A stretch of 64,000 nucleotides of DNA from Nipponacmea schrenckii (taxonomy: Eukaryota; Mollusca; Gastropoda; Lottiidae): assembly GCA_030562195.1 (NCBI GenBank), contig JAUJPP010000007.1, positions 21,139,769 through 21,203,768 of the forward strand, written 5' to 3'. The notes under the pieces were generated by a model that ran no database searches, was not told the DNA's origin, and was given only the letters and a program-made list of their open reading frames with translations. Below, piece after piece: positions 15,601 through 33,735 of this stretch (the stretch's first letter is position 1; every line of letters begins with the position of its first letter). Position numbers and translations under genes: made by a program.

Positions 15601-16177
15601 CAATGCCTTTTTCAATTCTTTTTCTTCTTTCTTAGACAGCCCTACAGTGTCATCCTATTGAGAAAAAAATATGTTTAAAATAAAAACTACTACTGAGTAG
15701 GCCTAAATAAAATAACAAATGGTTGGTGGAAGATACACCCACTTCTCTCATAAATTTTCAGTATACCAAGGGTATTTTGTGTCAAATTGTACCAAATATT
15801 TAACTTGTCGAAGATACTTTAACATAATTTAAGTATATCATTTAATTCTTCACACTAAATATTATTAAACTCAGATGAAAAATGAAGCCACTTTCGTGTT
15901 CGAGGGCCAATTGTTGACCGACGGACACAGACGATGGCAATATTCGACCACAATAGAATATGGGTAAATAACAATTATTATGAGTGGAAATATAAGTAGC
16001 TTGAAAAGACAACACAGATATATATTCATCTTTATTATATTTCCAAAGATATCAACTATTTGCAAATATAAATTAAAGACTTACAATAGTTTTTACTGGT
16101 ACATTTCTTTTAGGTCTTCGAGGACTTGAAGGTGTGTGCCTTTTACCACCTTGAGTGCATGGGCGTTTGCCAACCAT
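3601..16177 (-). CDS. JARID2: Jumonji/ARID protein JARID2 (PRC2 cofactor), 22 coding exons
   Basis: Exons (minus): 16177-16085, 15654-15359, 15159-15011, 14755-14550, 14149-13778, 12274-10076, 9822-9126, 8944-8763, 8604-8534, 8416-8335, 8043-7918, 7664-7506, 7189-7097, 6689-6571, 6410-6340, 6137-6023, 5838-5730, 5588-5406, 5180-5056, 4635-4458, 3948-3841, 3687-3601. All phases agree; product about 1939 aa against about 1246 in human. Seen: a ubiquitin-interacting motif around residues 41-55 (KALYASLQE); AQRKFAQ near residue 138, matching the human lysine methylated by PRC2; [13 protein letters not shown]; JmjN ([21 protein letters not shown]) about 1338-1398; ARID ([21 protein letters not shown]) to about 1544; JmjC about 1545-1774; a cysteine-bearing C-terminus. 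Where active KDM5 enzymes have the iron ligands HxE and a later His, this protein has SCWSCNPHN and [10 protein letters not shown], so it should be catalytically dead like vertebrate JARID2. Family knowledge: it recruits and tunes PRC2 in the nucleus. Exon 6 (733 codons) is low-complexity and unusually long. The start has an in-frame ATG and no better upstream choice. Confidence 0.95.
4238..4426 (-). repeat. tRNA-derived SINE-like repeat in a JARID2 intron
   Basis: Read on the minus strand it begins GGAGCTGTGATGGCTTAGTG, which resembles a pol III A box, followed about 30 bases later by a degenerate B-box-like stretch (AAGGTCCAGGGCGCAATCCC). The same head occurs at 21577 on the plus strand, and both copies later contain ACCTGGCT. 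The ends are approximate and no target duplication was found. Confidence 0.5.
12457..13547 (+). mobile_element. 1.09-kb DNA element with short terminal inverted repeats and 6-bp target duplication
   Basis: It lies in the intron between JARID2 coding exons 5 and 6. The ends are inverted copies of CAGGCCTCGAA followed by a T-rich stretch, and they are flanked on both sides by GAAAAG (12451-12456 and 13548-13553). Inside both ends, the motif GGTTACG or its complement CGTAACC recurs (near 12500, 12538, 13424, 13436 and 13482), as expected of subterminal transposase-binding sites. It carries one intact plus-strand zinc-finger ORF and no transposase. A 6-bp duplication fits neither hAT (8 bp) nor Tc1/mariner (TA), so the superfamily is left open. 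Confidence 0.75.
13084..13377 (+). CDS. small TTF/BED-like zinc-finger protein carried by the element
   Basis: An intact 97-residue frame from ATG to TGA on the strand opposite to JARID2. It has a CKVC pair near residue 41 and a later [12 protein letters not shown], giving a C-x2-C...H-x5-H layout like BED or TTF-type fingers found in transposases and in domesticated DNA-binding proteins. Between them lies [16 protein letters not shown]. It has no DDE catalytic core. The frame is undamaged inside an element that is otherwise reduced to its ends, so it may be recent or under selection. Whether it is expressed is unknown; the function assignment is only DNA binding by analogy. Confidence 0.55.
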   Translation: MAQPNRKPESLTVKTFNKWSFNKDFKIVEIGDDGNIEKLECKVCSTHLSDIRKEANRRGIKGAVMSGIQNYADGVSCVHKGNISRHIKSDGLHDWAK

Positions 16178-16861
16178 TTCCTACAAACAAAAATATTTTT
16201 CATAATGATCTATTCAGATCACATAAATATATATTTTATATTGTTGTAATATACTGTATCGCATTAAAATTTAAAAAAATGCAAAAATTAAATTATTTCA
16301 CCTAACACCATTCTCCATTAGTTCTATTAATAATTTAAGCATCGGTATCAGTGTGCTGGACAACAGACCAAATTGTTTCAAATTTTGCACGAATATACAA
16401 ACGAATGATTTCGGATTAACAAACACTTCGAAACTAGGTTTTAAGCGAGTTTTCTGACCCATTGCAAACAATCTGACATCGAAATCATGAGTTCTAGGAT
16501 TTGAAAATCATAATTTAGAAATATTTTACTGCTAAAATGGAATTAATTGATATTTACAGTACAGCATTGACAGCATTGACAACATTGATCTATGACAATA
16601 AAATACACCGGTGGAGGATGAAATTTAATAACTCTTTCAACTTTTGCGGACTGGTAACTGATAATCGGACATAACTGACGCTTATTGGATAAAACTGTTC
16701 AGAATATGAAAATAATATTTATGATTAAATAAAATATAATAATATTAGATATTCTATATTAAACGTATTCACTTTGAAATATTCTTTTTCAAATTATTTC
16801 ATTCTTAACTTTTTTGACGTCTTTTCTTCATTGTTTACATATTTAGTGCGGAGCTGAAAAT
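16178..16861. promoter_or_regulatory. JARID2-PIGT divergent intergenic (bidirectional promoter)
   Basis: The 684 bases lie between the start codons of JARID2 (minus) and PIGT (plus), so both 5' untranslated regions and both promoters must fit here unless there are further upstream non-coding exons. A CRE half-palindrome, TTGACGTC, occurs near 16814, close to the PIGT start. No TATA element is convincing. Assignment as a promoter is by position only. Confidence 0.55.
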
Positions 16862-19800
16862 ATGTCAGCTTCTATGAAGATGTATTTTGCATTATGTTTG
16901 ATTTCCATGTTCCTTGGGAAATCTGTGGCGATATTAGTCGACAGTCATGTGGAGGAGTTATTAATTAAGCCTCTGCCAAGTGGACATGTTTATTTTCATT
17001 TTCAATTCACAACAAAATGGGATGAAAGTTTGGATCAACCGGATTCGTGTAAATGCCATTTTCTTAATCCGATATATTCTGAAAAAAGGCAATTTTCACT
17101 TTTGAAAGAATTAATGAACTCTATATAGCTAGGTATTAGAGATCAAGTTCAGCCACCCAAATCGCTTTTGATAATGTATACTTTGTCTGGTTCTTCCGCA
17201 GGACATTCCATAACCCGTCATAGGCTAATTAACTTTTTGATTGAAAATACTACTTTAATATTTTTTAATGAGTAAGATTGAAATAAAATGAAAGGGTCAA
17301 CTGAAAGTTAAAAAGGTTCAACAACACGGGAGACAGTGGTTTCACCCGTTTACTAGTTCAACCGTGGTTGTTTCACCCAGAGGCTAAAAATTATCTGGTT
17401 ATTTCATCCATAGTGGATTCACCCCCTATATATATATTGCTAGCATAAATAAAAACATACATTCTATATTTTATTTCACTTTGTTTGTATCATAATTGAT
17501 AATAGTTGTTAACAAAAACAATAGTTGTGTCTATACCTATATATTGTCTATCTTGTTGCAGATATATATATATTTATGTACCTTATTCATAATACACAGA
17601 CTGCACTGAAATAAAGTGAAGTGCTTGTTCATAATTTAAATAATTTGCTGATCTTTATTAAGACTAGATTTGAACAACTTTATCAATACTTTCTATTTAC
17701 ATTCTATTATTTTAAATTTTAGTCAAACACTACAGATTATTTCCAAAATCTCTTGGTGATGTTTTAACAACATATAAAGTACAAGAACTTCATTTATCAC
17801 AGACCCAAGGTTTATGGCGTCATGATAAATGGGGGTATCCTGTAACCAGTGCTCCCCCTGGTGCCGAGTTGTGGGTTTGGTTTCAGCCAACCATTTTTAA
17901 GTATGTATTGAAAATATTTTTCTTATGAAATATCACAGATACCAGCCATATTAATTGATATTTATGAGCAGTATTTATAAGATAAGTTTATCAATGACAA
18001 TTACTAGATAAAGTCACACATCAAAGATTCATGCACTATCTTATTTATTTTAAGTATTATATATATACTGAATGTATACAGTGTCAGTATAATGTTAATA
18101 ATGATAATTGAATGATGTAGGGATATACACCTCCAGAGACTTAGAATTTGATGTTTTGTGAACAATCCAAAAAGCCATGAATTTAATGTTCTCAATTTCA
18201 GCATAGATGAAACATGGTCAGAGTTAGTGAATGCTTTATCAGGTCACTTCTGCTCTTCTTTGAACTTTCTTGATTCCAAATCCACGGTGGCACCAAGATG
18301 GTCATTCCGACCTCATGGTATTGCTTCTGAGGGTTATTCCAGTTTCTCTAGATTTATCAGATATGGTGCATTACCACGAGAAATAGTCTGTACGGAAAAT
18401 CTTACTCCTTGGAAAAAACTATTGCCTTGTAATACAAAGGTGAATATTTTAGTCTAGAATAACAAATTTGTCCATGAAAGGATACAAATGTAATTTTTTT
18501 TCTGCATAATATTAATACTGCAGTGTTTTCATTTCTTTAAAATATTTTTCTTGTTTTTAAAATTGATTACCCCAGTATTGAATTAATTTAAACAATTAAA
18601 GTTCATCAAAGGCACTTATAGAACCAGTTTTCTTTTGTACAAGTTGGTAATGATGAAGATTTTGATTTGAAATTGGAACCATTTGTTATATTTTATAGGT
18701 TGGATTAGGAAGTTTATTTAAAGCTATTAAATTGTATGATGCTAATTATCATTCCCTTGGTTTACATGTAAGACCAGTTTGTAGAGTAAGTTGAATTGAT
18801 TTAGATGGGTATTTATTATTTGACTGTATTTGACATTGGCCAAATACATAACATCAAAAATTGTGCTCATATTGTGGTCTGAAATACATGCAGCTTTACA
18901 ATATAGAAGGGTAATATTCAAAAATACTAACTTAAGCATTATTGCAATTATTATGATGTCTGGATGAAACCCAAAAATCAAAACCTTCAAGAAGGCTACT
19001 ATTATAGTATACTCTCTTGTATCAAGGACAGTTCAACCAGGACAAATGTGAACAGTAAAATTTAGATCTGTTGACTTTCTAGGATTCAGAGTGTAATGAA
19101 ACAAGTATTGAACTAAGTCAAAGTTTATCAGTTGTATTTGATCCAGTAACCAATAGTGCTAATGGATATCAAGGTATTTTAACATTACTATTTTTTAACT
19201 GTAGGCTACCTATCTCACTCTTTAAGAACTTTTCACTTTAAACACTATGTTAATCCGTAAATTGATAAAATATTGAAATATCCTGTGACAATAATTAAAT
19301 AATGATTTCCTATTTCAGATTGGAGTTTAAAGAAAATATTTGGTGATTTCCTATCAAGTCGTTGTCCTTTAACAACTTCCAGTAAAGTATTTGTAGATAT
19401 CACTAGTAATTTAGTGAGTAGAAGACTTTATGATAGAGTATAATTTAACCCTTCCTGAGCTAATCCCGACTATAGTCGGTGACGTCATACTTTACCGCTG
19501 AGCGATTCCCGACCATAGTCGGGTCAGTGGTTACATCAATTCAACTCGTTTGCCATTCATAGTGGCTATAACATTGAGTACTGTTGATCTATAAATAGAA
19601 TAATATACGGGCCACATGTTTACATGTAATTATGATGGAATAGCCAAAACAAATGGCGTCTGCTCGGCCTAAAATCGCGAAGTGTTTGAGGCTAAATTAA
19701 GCCCTTGATTACGTCTTGGACTCCAACACCGACGATTCCAGCAGTAGCATTTAACAAAAACTCACACAAAGTGTGAAGTACATAACAACCTACTCTAAAT

Positions 19801-22479
19801 AATACAAATGGCATGTACAGACCATCTCAAAAATTGATATAGACCCCAATATTTCAACAAAAAAATTAGAATTAAATTTCGCCCCATTCAACGCCCTTTT
19901 GTTACCATGGTAACGACAATTTTTCATTTCAAACAAGCCTTAGATCAGCATGGAAGTCCACATCAATATCTCTAGCTCAGGAAGGGATAATTAAGCTAGT
20001 TTGATATTTATTGTGGTACTGAAGTTAAATTTGAATTTCTGTGCACAATATAGCTAAGACTCTTTTATATTAAATTGTGCATAAACTGAGATTTATATTC
20101 TGAATGAACAGAATTTTCATCTTGTAATATTAACTACTTACTTGTATTTGTACCTGTAAATGTGATTTCAGCCTGATCCTATATTTACTCTGTCACCTGA
20201 AGCTGATAGACTAGTCACAGTAAAAAGGGGAGATGATAGTAGGCAATATTCAGTATATGATATAGGTTTACAGACAACTAATGGTCGTGTATTTAATATA
20301 GCTAGTCGATATAATAAACCACTAGAATATATTGATATAGTGAAACCACCTGTTTCTGTTCAAAGATTCATAACAGGTATATTTTGATTAGATTTCTTTT
20401 ACATGTTTGATAATTTACCATATGTTTGCAGATATATTTAGTAAAACTTGTATAGCTTCCAAAAAAAGTCTAGCAAAGTTGTCGACATCAGTCTTTTGTG
20501 AGAAGTGTTAGATCACAAATGCATCTAAATGGCAGATTTAAATTGATATTTACTATCATTGATAGAGTATTTGATATCAACAGCTGTATCATCTGACAAA
20601 ATATTTCTATATCTCACCTATGTATGGCATGTAAAATAAAGGTTTTATCAAATTATTTTTTGTATTATCAGGTTATGGTTTAGAGAAGGGTGGTGTTACT
20701 AGTTTGATTCATAATAATTTAGATAGTAATTTAACAGTTATTTATATGGAAACATTACCATGGTTTACTAGATTCTTCTATAAATCTTTAACATTATCAA
20801 ATCAAGGAACACTAGTACAACCTTGTATGTAGAATTTGTATACTTAGTATTAAAAGTAAAGAACCTCCCATTATAACTCCAATGTAGAGTACTGGCCAAG
20901 TTCATAAAGCTGTCCAGAACATGAAATTAGAAAGATAAACAAAGGTTTTCAGTATCAGTATCATTATTTTCAGACACACTTATTTCTCTATTCTGATGCC
21001 ATTTATTATTAGATTAAACAGTTTAGAGACTGTTTTGACTAAGAGTGCATTTAGTAAAGTTTTTTTGTTTTATTTTTTCAGATAAAATTAATTATGTACC
21101 TGGTAAAGATAGAGGCAGACCTTATCATCTAGAAATAGTTTTTAGATTAAGAGCTAACTCTGTTACTAAAATAAGCTATGATTTTGAGAGAGCATTTTTA
21201 AAATGGACAGAATATCCTCCTGATGCTAATCATGGTTTTTATATTGGTTCAGCTATACTCTCTACTGTTTTACCTACTTCAGTGAACTATACCACACCTC
21301 CCCAGTATTCTACTGTTCTAGAAAATAGGTCAGTATTTGATACATCGTATTGATTAAAATTGATTAAATTTTTGGCGAACTTAAGTGTTAAGGTACATTC
21401 ATCATTATGGGGAATATACATGCCAAGACATTAAAAAAGAAAAAAAAATATGAAAAATTTGAATTAAAAGGAAAGGTTATTGATAATAATTTAAATGGGC
21501 TCAAAGGTTAATTCTCATATCGCCCATTCGAATTCATACCGGACGTATTCACATTTAGCCCCTTCCAATTATGTCTGGAGCTGTGGTGGCTAAGTGAGGT
21601 AGAAGCTTGCTTGATAGCCTTAAGGTTCCGGGTTCAGTTCTGGCAAAGGTTTTCATGAGCTTTTTGAACCTGGCTCTAGTCGTTTGGTTGGGACAATAAA
21701 TTTTGGCCTGATTTGCTATAGGCTGTACATATTAAATACCCCTCAACAGTTCAAAATCACAAAAAGAGTAGGCTAATTATGCTGTCCTGGCAAAATTTCC
21801 CTCATTTGCATGGTGTTGCCCATCTTCATTAGCCCATAAGGTGCAAAAGAGTGGACATTTGCCCACATTGGACAAGATTTTAGCCACAGTTGAATATGTA
21901 CAGTTTATCTTCATTGAAAAGGCAATTATATCAAAAGTAAATAACACTTTTTCAGTTATCAAGAAGATTCAAAATGTTACTTTTTGAGATTACATACAGA
22001 GATATTATTAGTATTTCTACCAACTCCAGATTTTAGTTTATGTAACATTGTCATATTTATAGTCTTGTCTTTTATATGTGTGAATTTGGAACCTATTGTT
22101 TGATGATGACAATTTTATCCCTGGTTTCTAGATAATTCTATTTACTTTAACATACTGTAAGTAGGGTGGTGCGAGTGTGGGTAAAAAGTTTCAATTTGAT
22201 GACCAAATTACTTGATACTAATAATACTTTTTTACATTCACTAGTTTTAAAGATGATTCTGAGAGTTACTTCTTACGATTACATACAGAGACATTATTAG
22301 TTTCCCTACCAACTCCAGACTTCAGTATGCCTTATAATGTGATATGTTTAGCGTGCACTGTTGTAGCTATTGCTTTTGGATCTATACATAATTTAACAAC
22401 TAGACGCTTTACTCTACTAGATCCATCCAAGAAAAAAGGAATTTTAGCTAAAATCAAAGGATTTTTTAAAAGATCATGA
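16862..22479 (+). CDS. PIGT: GPI transamidase subunit PIG-T, 10 coding exons
   Basis: Exons: 16862-17048, 17723-17900, 18202-18439, 18699-18785, 19083-19173, 19319-19413, 20172-20376, 20672-20824, 21082-21328, 22245-22479; all phases fit. Product 571 aa (human about 578). It starts with a signal peptide ([19 protein letters not shown]), then [19 protein letters not shown]; the conserved block [15 protein letters not shown] near the end of exon 3 contains the cysteine equivalent to human Cys182, which bonds to PIGK. Other matches are [20 protein letters not shown] and NHGFY. The last exon gives one C-terminal membrane helix ([19 protein letters not shown]) and a basic cytosolic tail. Family role: PIG-T stabilises the GPI transamidase that attaches GPI anchors to proteins in the endoplasmic reticulum. 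Introns host a piggyBac remnant, a SINE and a duplicated final exon. Confidence 0.96.
19449..19990 (+). mobile_element. piggyBac-type non-autonomous element in PIGT intron 6
   Basis: The ends are inverted: TTAA then CCCTTCCTGAGCTA on the left, and TAGCTCAGGAAGGG followed within a few bases by TTAA on the right (19991-19994). TTAA duplication and a CCCTT tip are piggyBac traits. Near the left end are two GACTATAGTC-like palindromes (CCGACTATAGTCGG and CCGACCATAGTCGG). The interior has a decayed frame around 19654-19750 starting ATGGCGTCTGC and later reading [14 protein letters not shown], like the acidic N-terminus of piggyBac transposases; a stop breaks it. The right flank has four extra bases before TTAA. 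Confidence 0.7.
21577..21750 (+). repeat. tRNA-derived SINE-like repeat in PIGT intron 9
   Basis: It begins GGAGCTGTGGTGGCTAAGTG, the same head as the minus-strand copy at 4426, followed by a B-box-like GGTTCCGGGTTCAGTTC. These are internal pol III promoter boxes of a tRNA-derived SINE. The right end is approximate. Confidence 0.55.
21956..22103 (+). other. PIGT: duplicated, open copy of the PIGT terminal exon
   Basis: This lies 141 bases upstream of the normal last exon (22245-22479). It has its own acceptor (TTTTTCAG) and, spliced in the phase left by exon 9, reads [20 protein letters not shown], against [20 protein letters not shown] in the normal exon. The frame then runs through a hydrophobic stretch ([13 protein letters not shown]) to TGA at 22101-22103 with no break. 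It could be a mutually exclusive last exon giving a shorter PIG-T without the usual basic tail, or a recent duplication not yet broken. It lacks the MPYN and tail sequence of the normal exon. Confidence 0.7.
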
Positions 22480-23636
22480 AGACAAATGTTGTGTGATAAG
22501 AAGTGAGAGAAGCATTGAATATTTGGTGTGTGGTCTGTGTTAAGTTTGTTAATAAAAGAACAAATACGGACAGTTTCAACAGTTATCAATTGTCCTCTAA
22601 GAACAATCTTGACTGTTTAAACTTTAGTGATAGTAATATTAATCTGTTGGATATAAGGTTACATAATAAAACAGACTCCTAGACACATCTCAATGCTGAT
22701 TATATTGGTGCATTAAATTCATCATGTCAATAACTTCAAAGATTTTATTTGTTTATTTTTACGTTTTTGTCAAATCATCTTTATTGTGTCAAATTTAAGA
22801 AGAATTTATTTGGATGTGAGGTATATTTATATTAATAATTCTTTAGACAATTTTTTTTTTGTCCTAGACAAGTCATATTTATATATATATAATATAGGTG
22901 AAATATAATATATGAATGTGTTTGTTTATTATACCTAAAGATAGTATGAATCAAGGATGAATCTATATTTTAAGCATATTTCATGTTAATTTTTGTTGTT
23001 GAAAACACTTTCATGGTTTTTATTTATAGATACATGTATATACAATTAAAATTATGTACCTGTATAATTAAATTTTGACTGATCAGGAACCATAAGTTGT
23101 TGAATCAACTAAAATTTAATGTTTAATGAACATGTATATATTTTATAAGATAAACAATTTTTTTTGTATTTTATCATATTTCATCTTTCATAACTACACA
23201 CTGATCAGGTGTAGCGAACTTTACAGTGATTAACATTGTCTTAAAGATCAATGCTATATACAGTGAATAATGGATTAGTATAGCAATGTCTGGTGGTAAG
23301 ATGATGGTCAATATAGTTAAAAATATCTAATTTAGAATTTTAATAGTTTTACTTGCATTAAATCATTGATATGACATGCAAAAATGTAAACATCATGTTC
23401 TGTGCTGTTCATTCATTGCTAGGTGAAATTTTCCCCAAATCACCTTCCTATGTTAGGCCCTGTATCCCTAAACTGTTCCCTAATCTTTTTACTATCTCTG
23501 ATAATAAAAAAGGTTCGACATACAAAACCATCAACCATGCAGGACATTGAAAATGCGTTAAGCTTAGTATAAAAGTTCTCTTTTTAGATTTTTTAATGTC
23601 CATATTTCTTTTACAATTGCTTACATTTATTAAGGT
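22480..23636. other. convergent intergenic between PIGT and beta-tubulin
   Basis: It holds the 3' ends of both genes. AATAAA on the plus strand near 22551 and 22665 could end PIGT transcripts. A TA-rich run occurs near 22880-22910. I see no further gene or structured repeat. Confidence 0.5.
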
Positions 23637-30363
<6,727 letters not shown>

Positions 30364-30592
30364 TTTTATTCGACTCCGACTGGTTTGTTACTTGTTATAA
30401 TAAACTTCAATGACTGTGTTGAACTGGTGATGTTACAACTTAATATAACGTTCAAGGTTACTAAGTTACGTGACACAACAGTTCTAACAACGCAATAGAA
30501 TAGTATTATAAATACTTATAGCGACGTCATTTTTAAGACTATTAATAGACATTAATATTAAGGATCAACCTTTGGTTATAACCAGACATATA

Positions 30593-30910
30593 CAGGGGCG
30601 GACTGGGCCGAATGGCCACATGGCTATAGCCATGCGGGACTCTGTTCAGAGCGCCGGTTTGTAAAAATTAACCCCAAAAAATTATATTTTGAAAAAAAAT
30701 AAAAAATTTGGACGTAGGTCTAGCCTACTTCAAATTTCAAAAGAAAGTGGCCGAAATCGGGGGATTTTATTTTTTTATTTAGATCTATTTATTTTTTTAT
30801 TTATTTTATTTGAGGGAGGGTGAGGGGCCAAATGTTCGACTTCCACACATTAAAGTGGGCCAATCACTGGAAAAAAGCCATGGCCGCGTCACGGCCCCAG
30901 TCCACCCCTG
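30593..30910. mobile_element. hAT-like MITE (318 bp)
   Basis: Inverted ends CAGGGGCGGACTGG and CCAGTCCACCCCTG, flanked by an 8-bp duplication that matches at 7 positions (GACATATA at 30585-30592, GACATTTA at 30911-30918). Both the CAGGGG tip and the 8-bp duplication are hAT traits. It has no coding potential. It lies just upstream of the beta-tubulin first exon. Confidence 0.8.
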
Positions 30911-31113
30911 GACATTTACCAGTTTCAAATGGTCTGATTTTTAATAGGGTTTATTCAAACACTCATAACAAATCCATCAAAGAATCTATGTGAAATCAAA
31001 AAACGTGAACATACTGAAAAGGTTTATTCAGATTTGTTGAATGACATTAATGACAAATCTAAATTTTGGAAAACACTTAGTTCTGTAAGACAAAATCAAC
31101 AGCTTTACCTGGG

Positions 31114-33078
31114 GTGACGCCAAAGCAATGGTTTGATTATTTTCAAGGTTTATTGAATAATACATCGGACACAATCACTACGGAAGCCTTTGATTTTGAC
31201 TACACAGATGATTCTGATGGTTGTGAATATGACATGTTAAATGAACCAATCGGTGAAGATGAGGTTTTGAGATGTATTCAACATATGAAAGCAGGGAAAT
31301 CCCCTGGACCCGATGGAATTTGTATAGATCTCATTAAATCATCACCATCCCTATTTACAACGATCCTAACAAAATTGTTCAATTCTGTGTTTAGTTCAAA
31401 CTCATATTATCCTAGTTCTTGGTCTACTGCCATGATAGTACCATTGTACAAGAGAGGTAATAAATGTGAGACTAGTAATTATAGAGGTATATCTCTTTTA
31501 GATAATATTGCTAAATTATATGCTTCAGTTTTAAATTGCAGATTAAAAGACTGGTCGGAATGTTAATGATAAGTATGAGGAAGCTCAGGCTGGCTATAGG
31601 CCACATTACTCAACATTTGATCACATATTTACTTTGAGTGGCCTTGTGGAAAAGTACCTTTCAAAACCCAAAGGCAGATTTTACTGTCTCTTTGTCGATT
31701 TTTCTAAGGCTTTAGATAGTTTAATTCGGGCAAAATTGATGAAATTGCTTTTCCACAAGGGCATTCATGGCAAAATGCATAATGCACTACGAAATATGTA
31801 TAATTCAGTTAAGAGCTGTGTCAAATTAAGCAGCCAAATAACACCTTCCTTTGAGTGTCATACAGGTGTCAGGCAAGGGTGTATTTTGAGCCCGATCCTT
31901 TTCTGCTTTTACATTAACCAACTGTTGGAAATGTTGAAAACAGTGATGTCCGTGGTATTTTCACCATAAGTGAAGTGAAAGACATTTTAGCTCTTTTTTA
32001 TGCAGACGACCCCAGTCTTGTCTCTGACACTATTGGTGACCTTCAAAATAAAATAAACATTCTGGAAAGATTCTGTGAGCTTTCTGAATTATCTGTCAAT
32101 ATTGATAAAACTAAAATTGTTGTCTTTAGAAATGGTGGTGTTATCAAGTCTATTGAAAAATGGTTCTTTAAAGGAGTAAGACTCCAATTTGTAACCTATT
32201 ATTGCTATCTAGGTATCCTATTTTCTTCAAGGTTAAAATGGGGTAAGTGCCTTATAAACCTGTCCCTGAAGGCAGAAAAGGCTCTTATACCAATTAAATC
32301 ATTTATTTCAAAAATCGGACACCCTCTACCACATGTTTCCTTCAAAATTTTTGATTCTATTATGAAACCTATCTTGTTGTATGGTGCACAACTTTGGGGC
32401 TTTCAATATAGACCTGGCATAGAACGGGTCCATACAAATTTCTGTAAATATGTGCTAGGCATACACAAATCGTCATCTAGTGATGGTGCTGTTGGTGAGT
32501 GTGGCCGATTCAGCTTAAGTATTTATTATATGTTAACATGTGTAAAATATTGGTGTACCTTAGTTAATATGTCAATTGAACGTTATCCAAAACAGGTGTA
32601 CCTGATGTTAAAAAGATTAGATCAAAATCTAAGTCGGACCACTTGGGTAACTCATCTGAAAATGTTGTTATTTTCTCTTGGCTTCGCATTTATGTTTTAC
32701 TTTGAAAACATTGGAAATGTTAATCAATTTTTGCAATCTGTGAAATTAAGACTCAAGGATATAAATATCCAGGAGTGGTCAGCTAAGGTCATGTCACACG
32801 ATAGACTCACCGAGTACAATTCTTTTAAATTTGATTTAAGCCAAGAATTTTATTTAACATGTCATATAGGTATTAAATTGAGAAGAAATATTACCAGGCT
32901 GCGTTTAAATTTGCTACCCCTGACAGAAAACCTTTATAGGCGAGGTATTTGTAGGACCCCAATATGTCCTTTATGTGAGTGTGGAAACGAAAATGCTTAT
33001 CATTTCATGTTCACATGCAAACACTTAAGTAATTTAAGAGCTGATTTTCTCCCGGCAAAAAATCAGAGACTACTATGA
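31114..33078 (+). pseudogene. LINE reverse transcriptase, broken by frameshifts
   Basis: The reading frame moves between 31114-31566, 31590-31969 and 31975-33078, so at least two frameshifts break it, with another frame change near 31110. Recognisable RT blocks in order: AGKSPGPDGI, SNYRGISLL, FVDFSKALD, GVRQGCILSP and the catalytic FYADD, followed by the thumb. The C-terminus has a zinc-knuckle-like CPLCECGNENAYHF. The clade is not assigned. This copy cannot make an active enzyme. Confidence 0.88.
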
Positions 33079-33201
33079 TGTAAACCTTTTCCACCATATA
33101 TGTACCTCAACAGATAGATCGTTATTATTATCAGTCGCCAAATATATAGAGGTAGCTCTGCTATTACGAAAATCTCGATTATAATCACCGTTGTTTGTAC
33201 A

Positions 33202-33214
33202 CCCCCCCCCCCCC
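33202..33214 (+). repeat. poly-C tract
   Basis: A run of 13 C in the 3' untranslated part of the LINE copy. Confidence 0.9.
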
Positions 33215-33358
33215 GCATCTCGTTATCAATCATCAGTATATTTAAATTTACACTAGTTATATACATATTGAGAATATTATATAATTGATTAATGTATTAT
33301 GGGTCTATGACCTTATATCACTGAATAAAGTTATTATTATTATAACAAATCCATCAAA

Positions 33359-33735
33359 ATTTATCCAGAAAGCAAACTCTCTATTGTGCCTACAAAGAGT
33401 TCCAAGAACAAAAGCAGGCACATTTTAAACAAGGGCAATAACTGATATTAAATATTTTTCGATTGGTCTGATATTTAATTACATTAATGTGTGGGTGTAT
33501 AAAACTATTTATAATAGACAAAGATAGCTTGCAAGGCGAGGTAATGTACCCTAGTGGCAGCATTGAATTTGAATAACTAGTGGTTGCCTAGCAAGATGAG
33601 CCCACTTATTTGGGCCTTATTCAAGATCTTATCATAAAAGTTTCGTCAAATCCGTCAAGAATTGAGCCTTCTAGAAAGTGTTTACGAGTAATTGGGGACG
33701 GATGGACATGGGTGACGGTAATATAAAATGTGTCC
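33359..33735. repeat. fragments of the 'TACGCCCAC' repeat family
   Basis: The sequence right of the LINE has the family's CAAGGGCAATAACT and GTGTGGGTGTATAAAA pieces, then AGATAGCTTGCAAGGCGAGG and GGCAGCATTGAATTTGAATAA from about 33524. These match the ends and body of the copies in beta-tubulin intron 1, so this copy or its neighbour was probably the landing site of the LINE. Confidence 0.65.

Larger units (their letters stand above)
30982..33341 (+). mobile_element. 5'-truncated non-LTR retrotransposon (LINE)
   Basis: A 17-bp direct repeat, ATAACAAATCCATCAAA, lies at 30965-30981 and 33342-33358, marking the target-site duplication. The body ends in a short ATT-repeat tail (GTTATTATTATTAT), and the reverse transcriptase reads on the plus strand. 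The endonuclease is missing, so this is a 5'-truncated copy of about 2.36 kb. The 3' untranslated part contains a run of 13 C. Confidence 0.88.
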
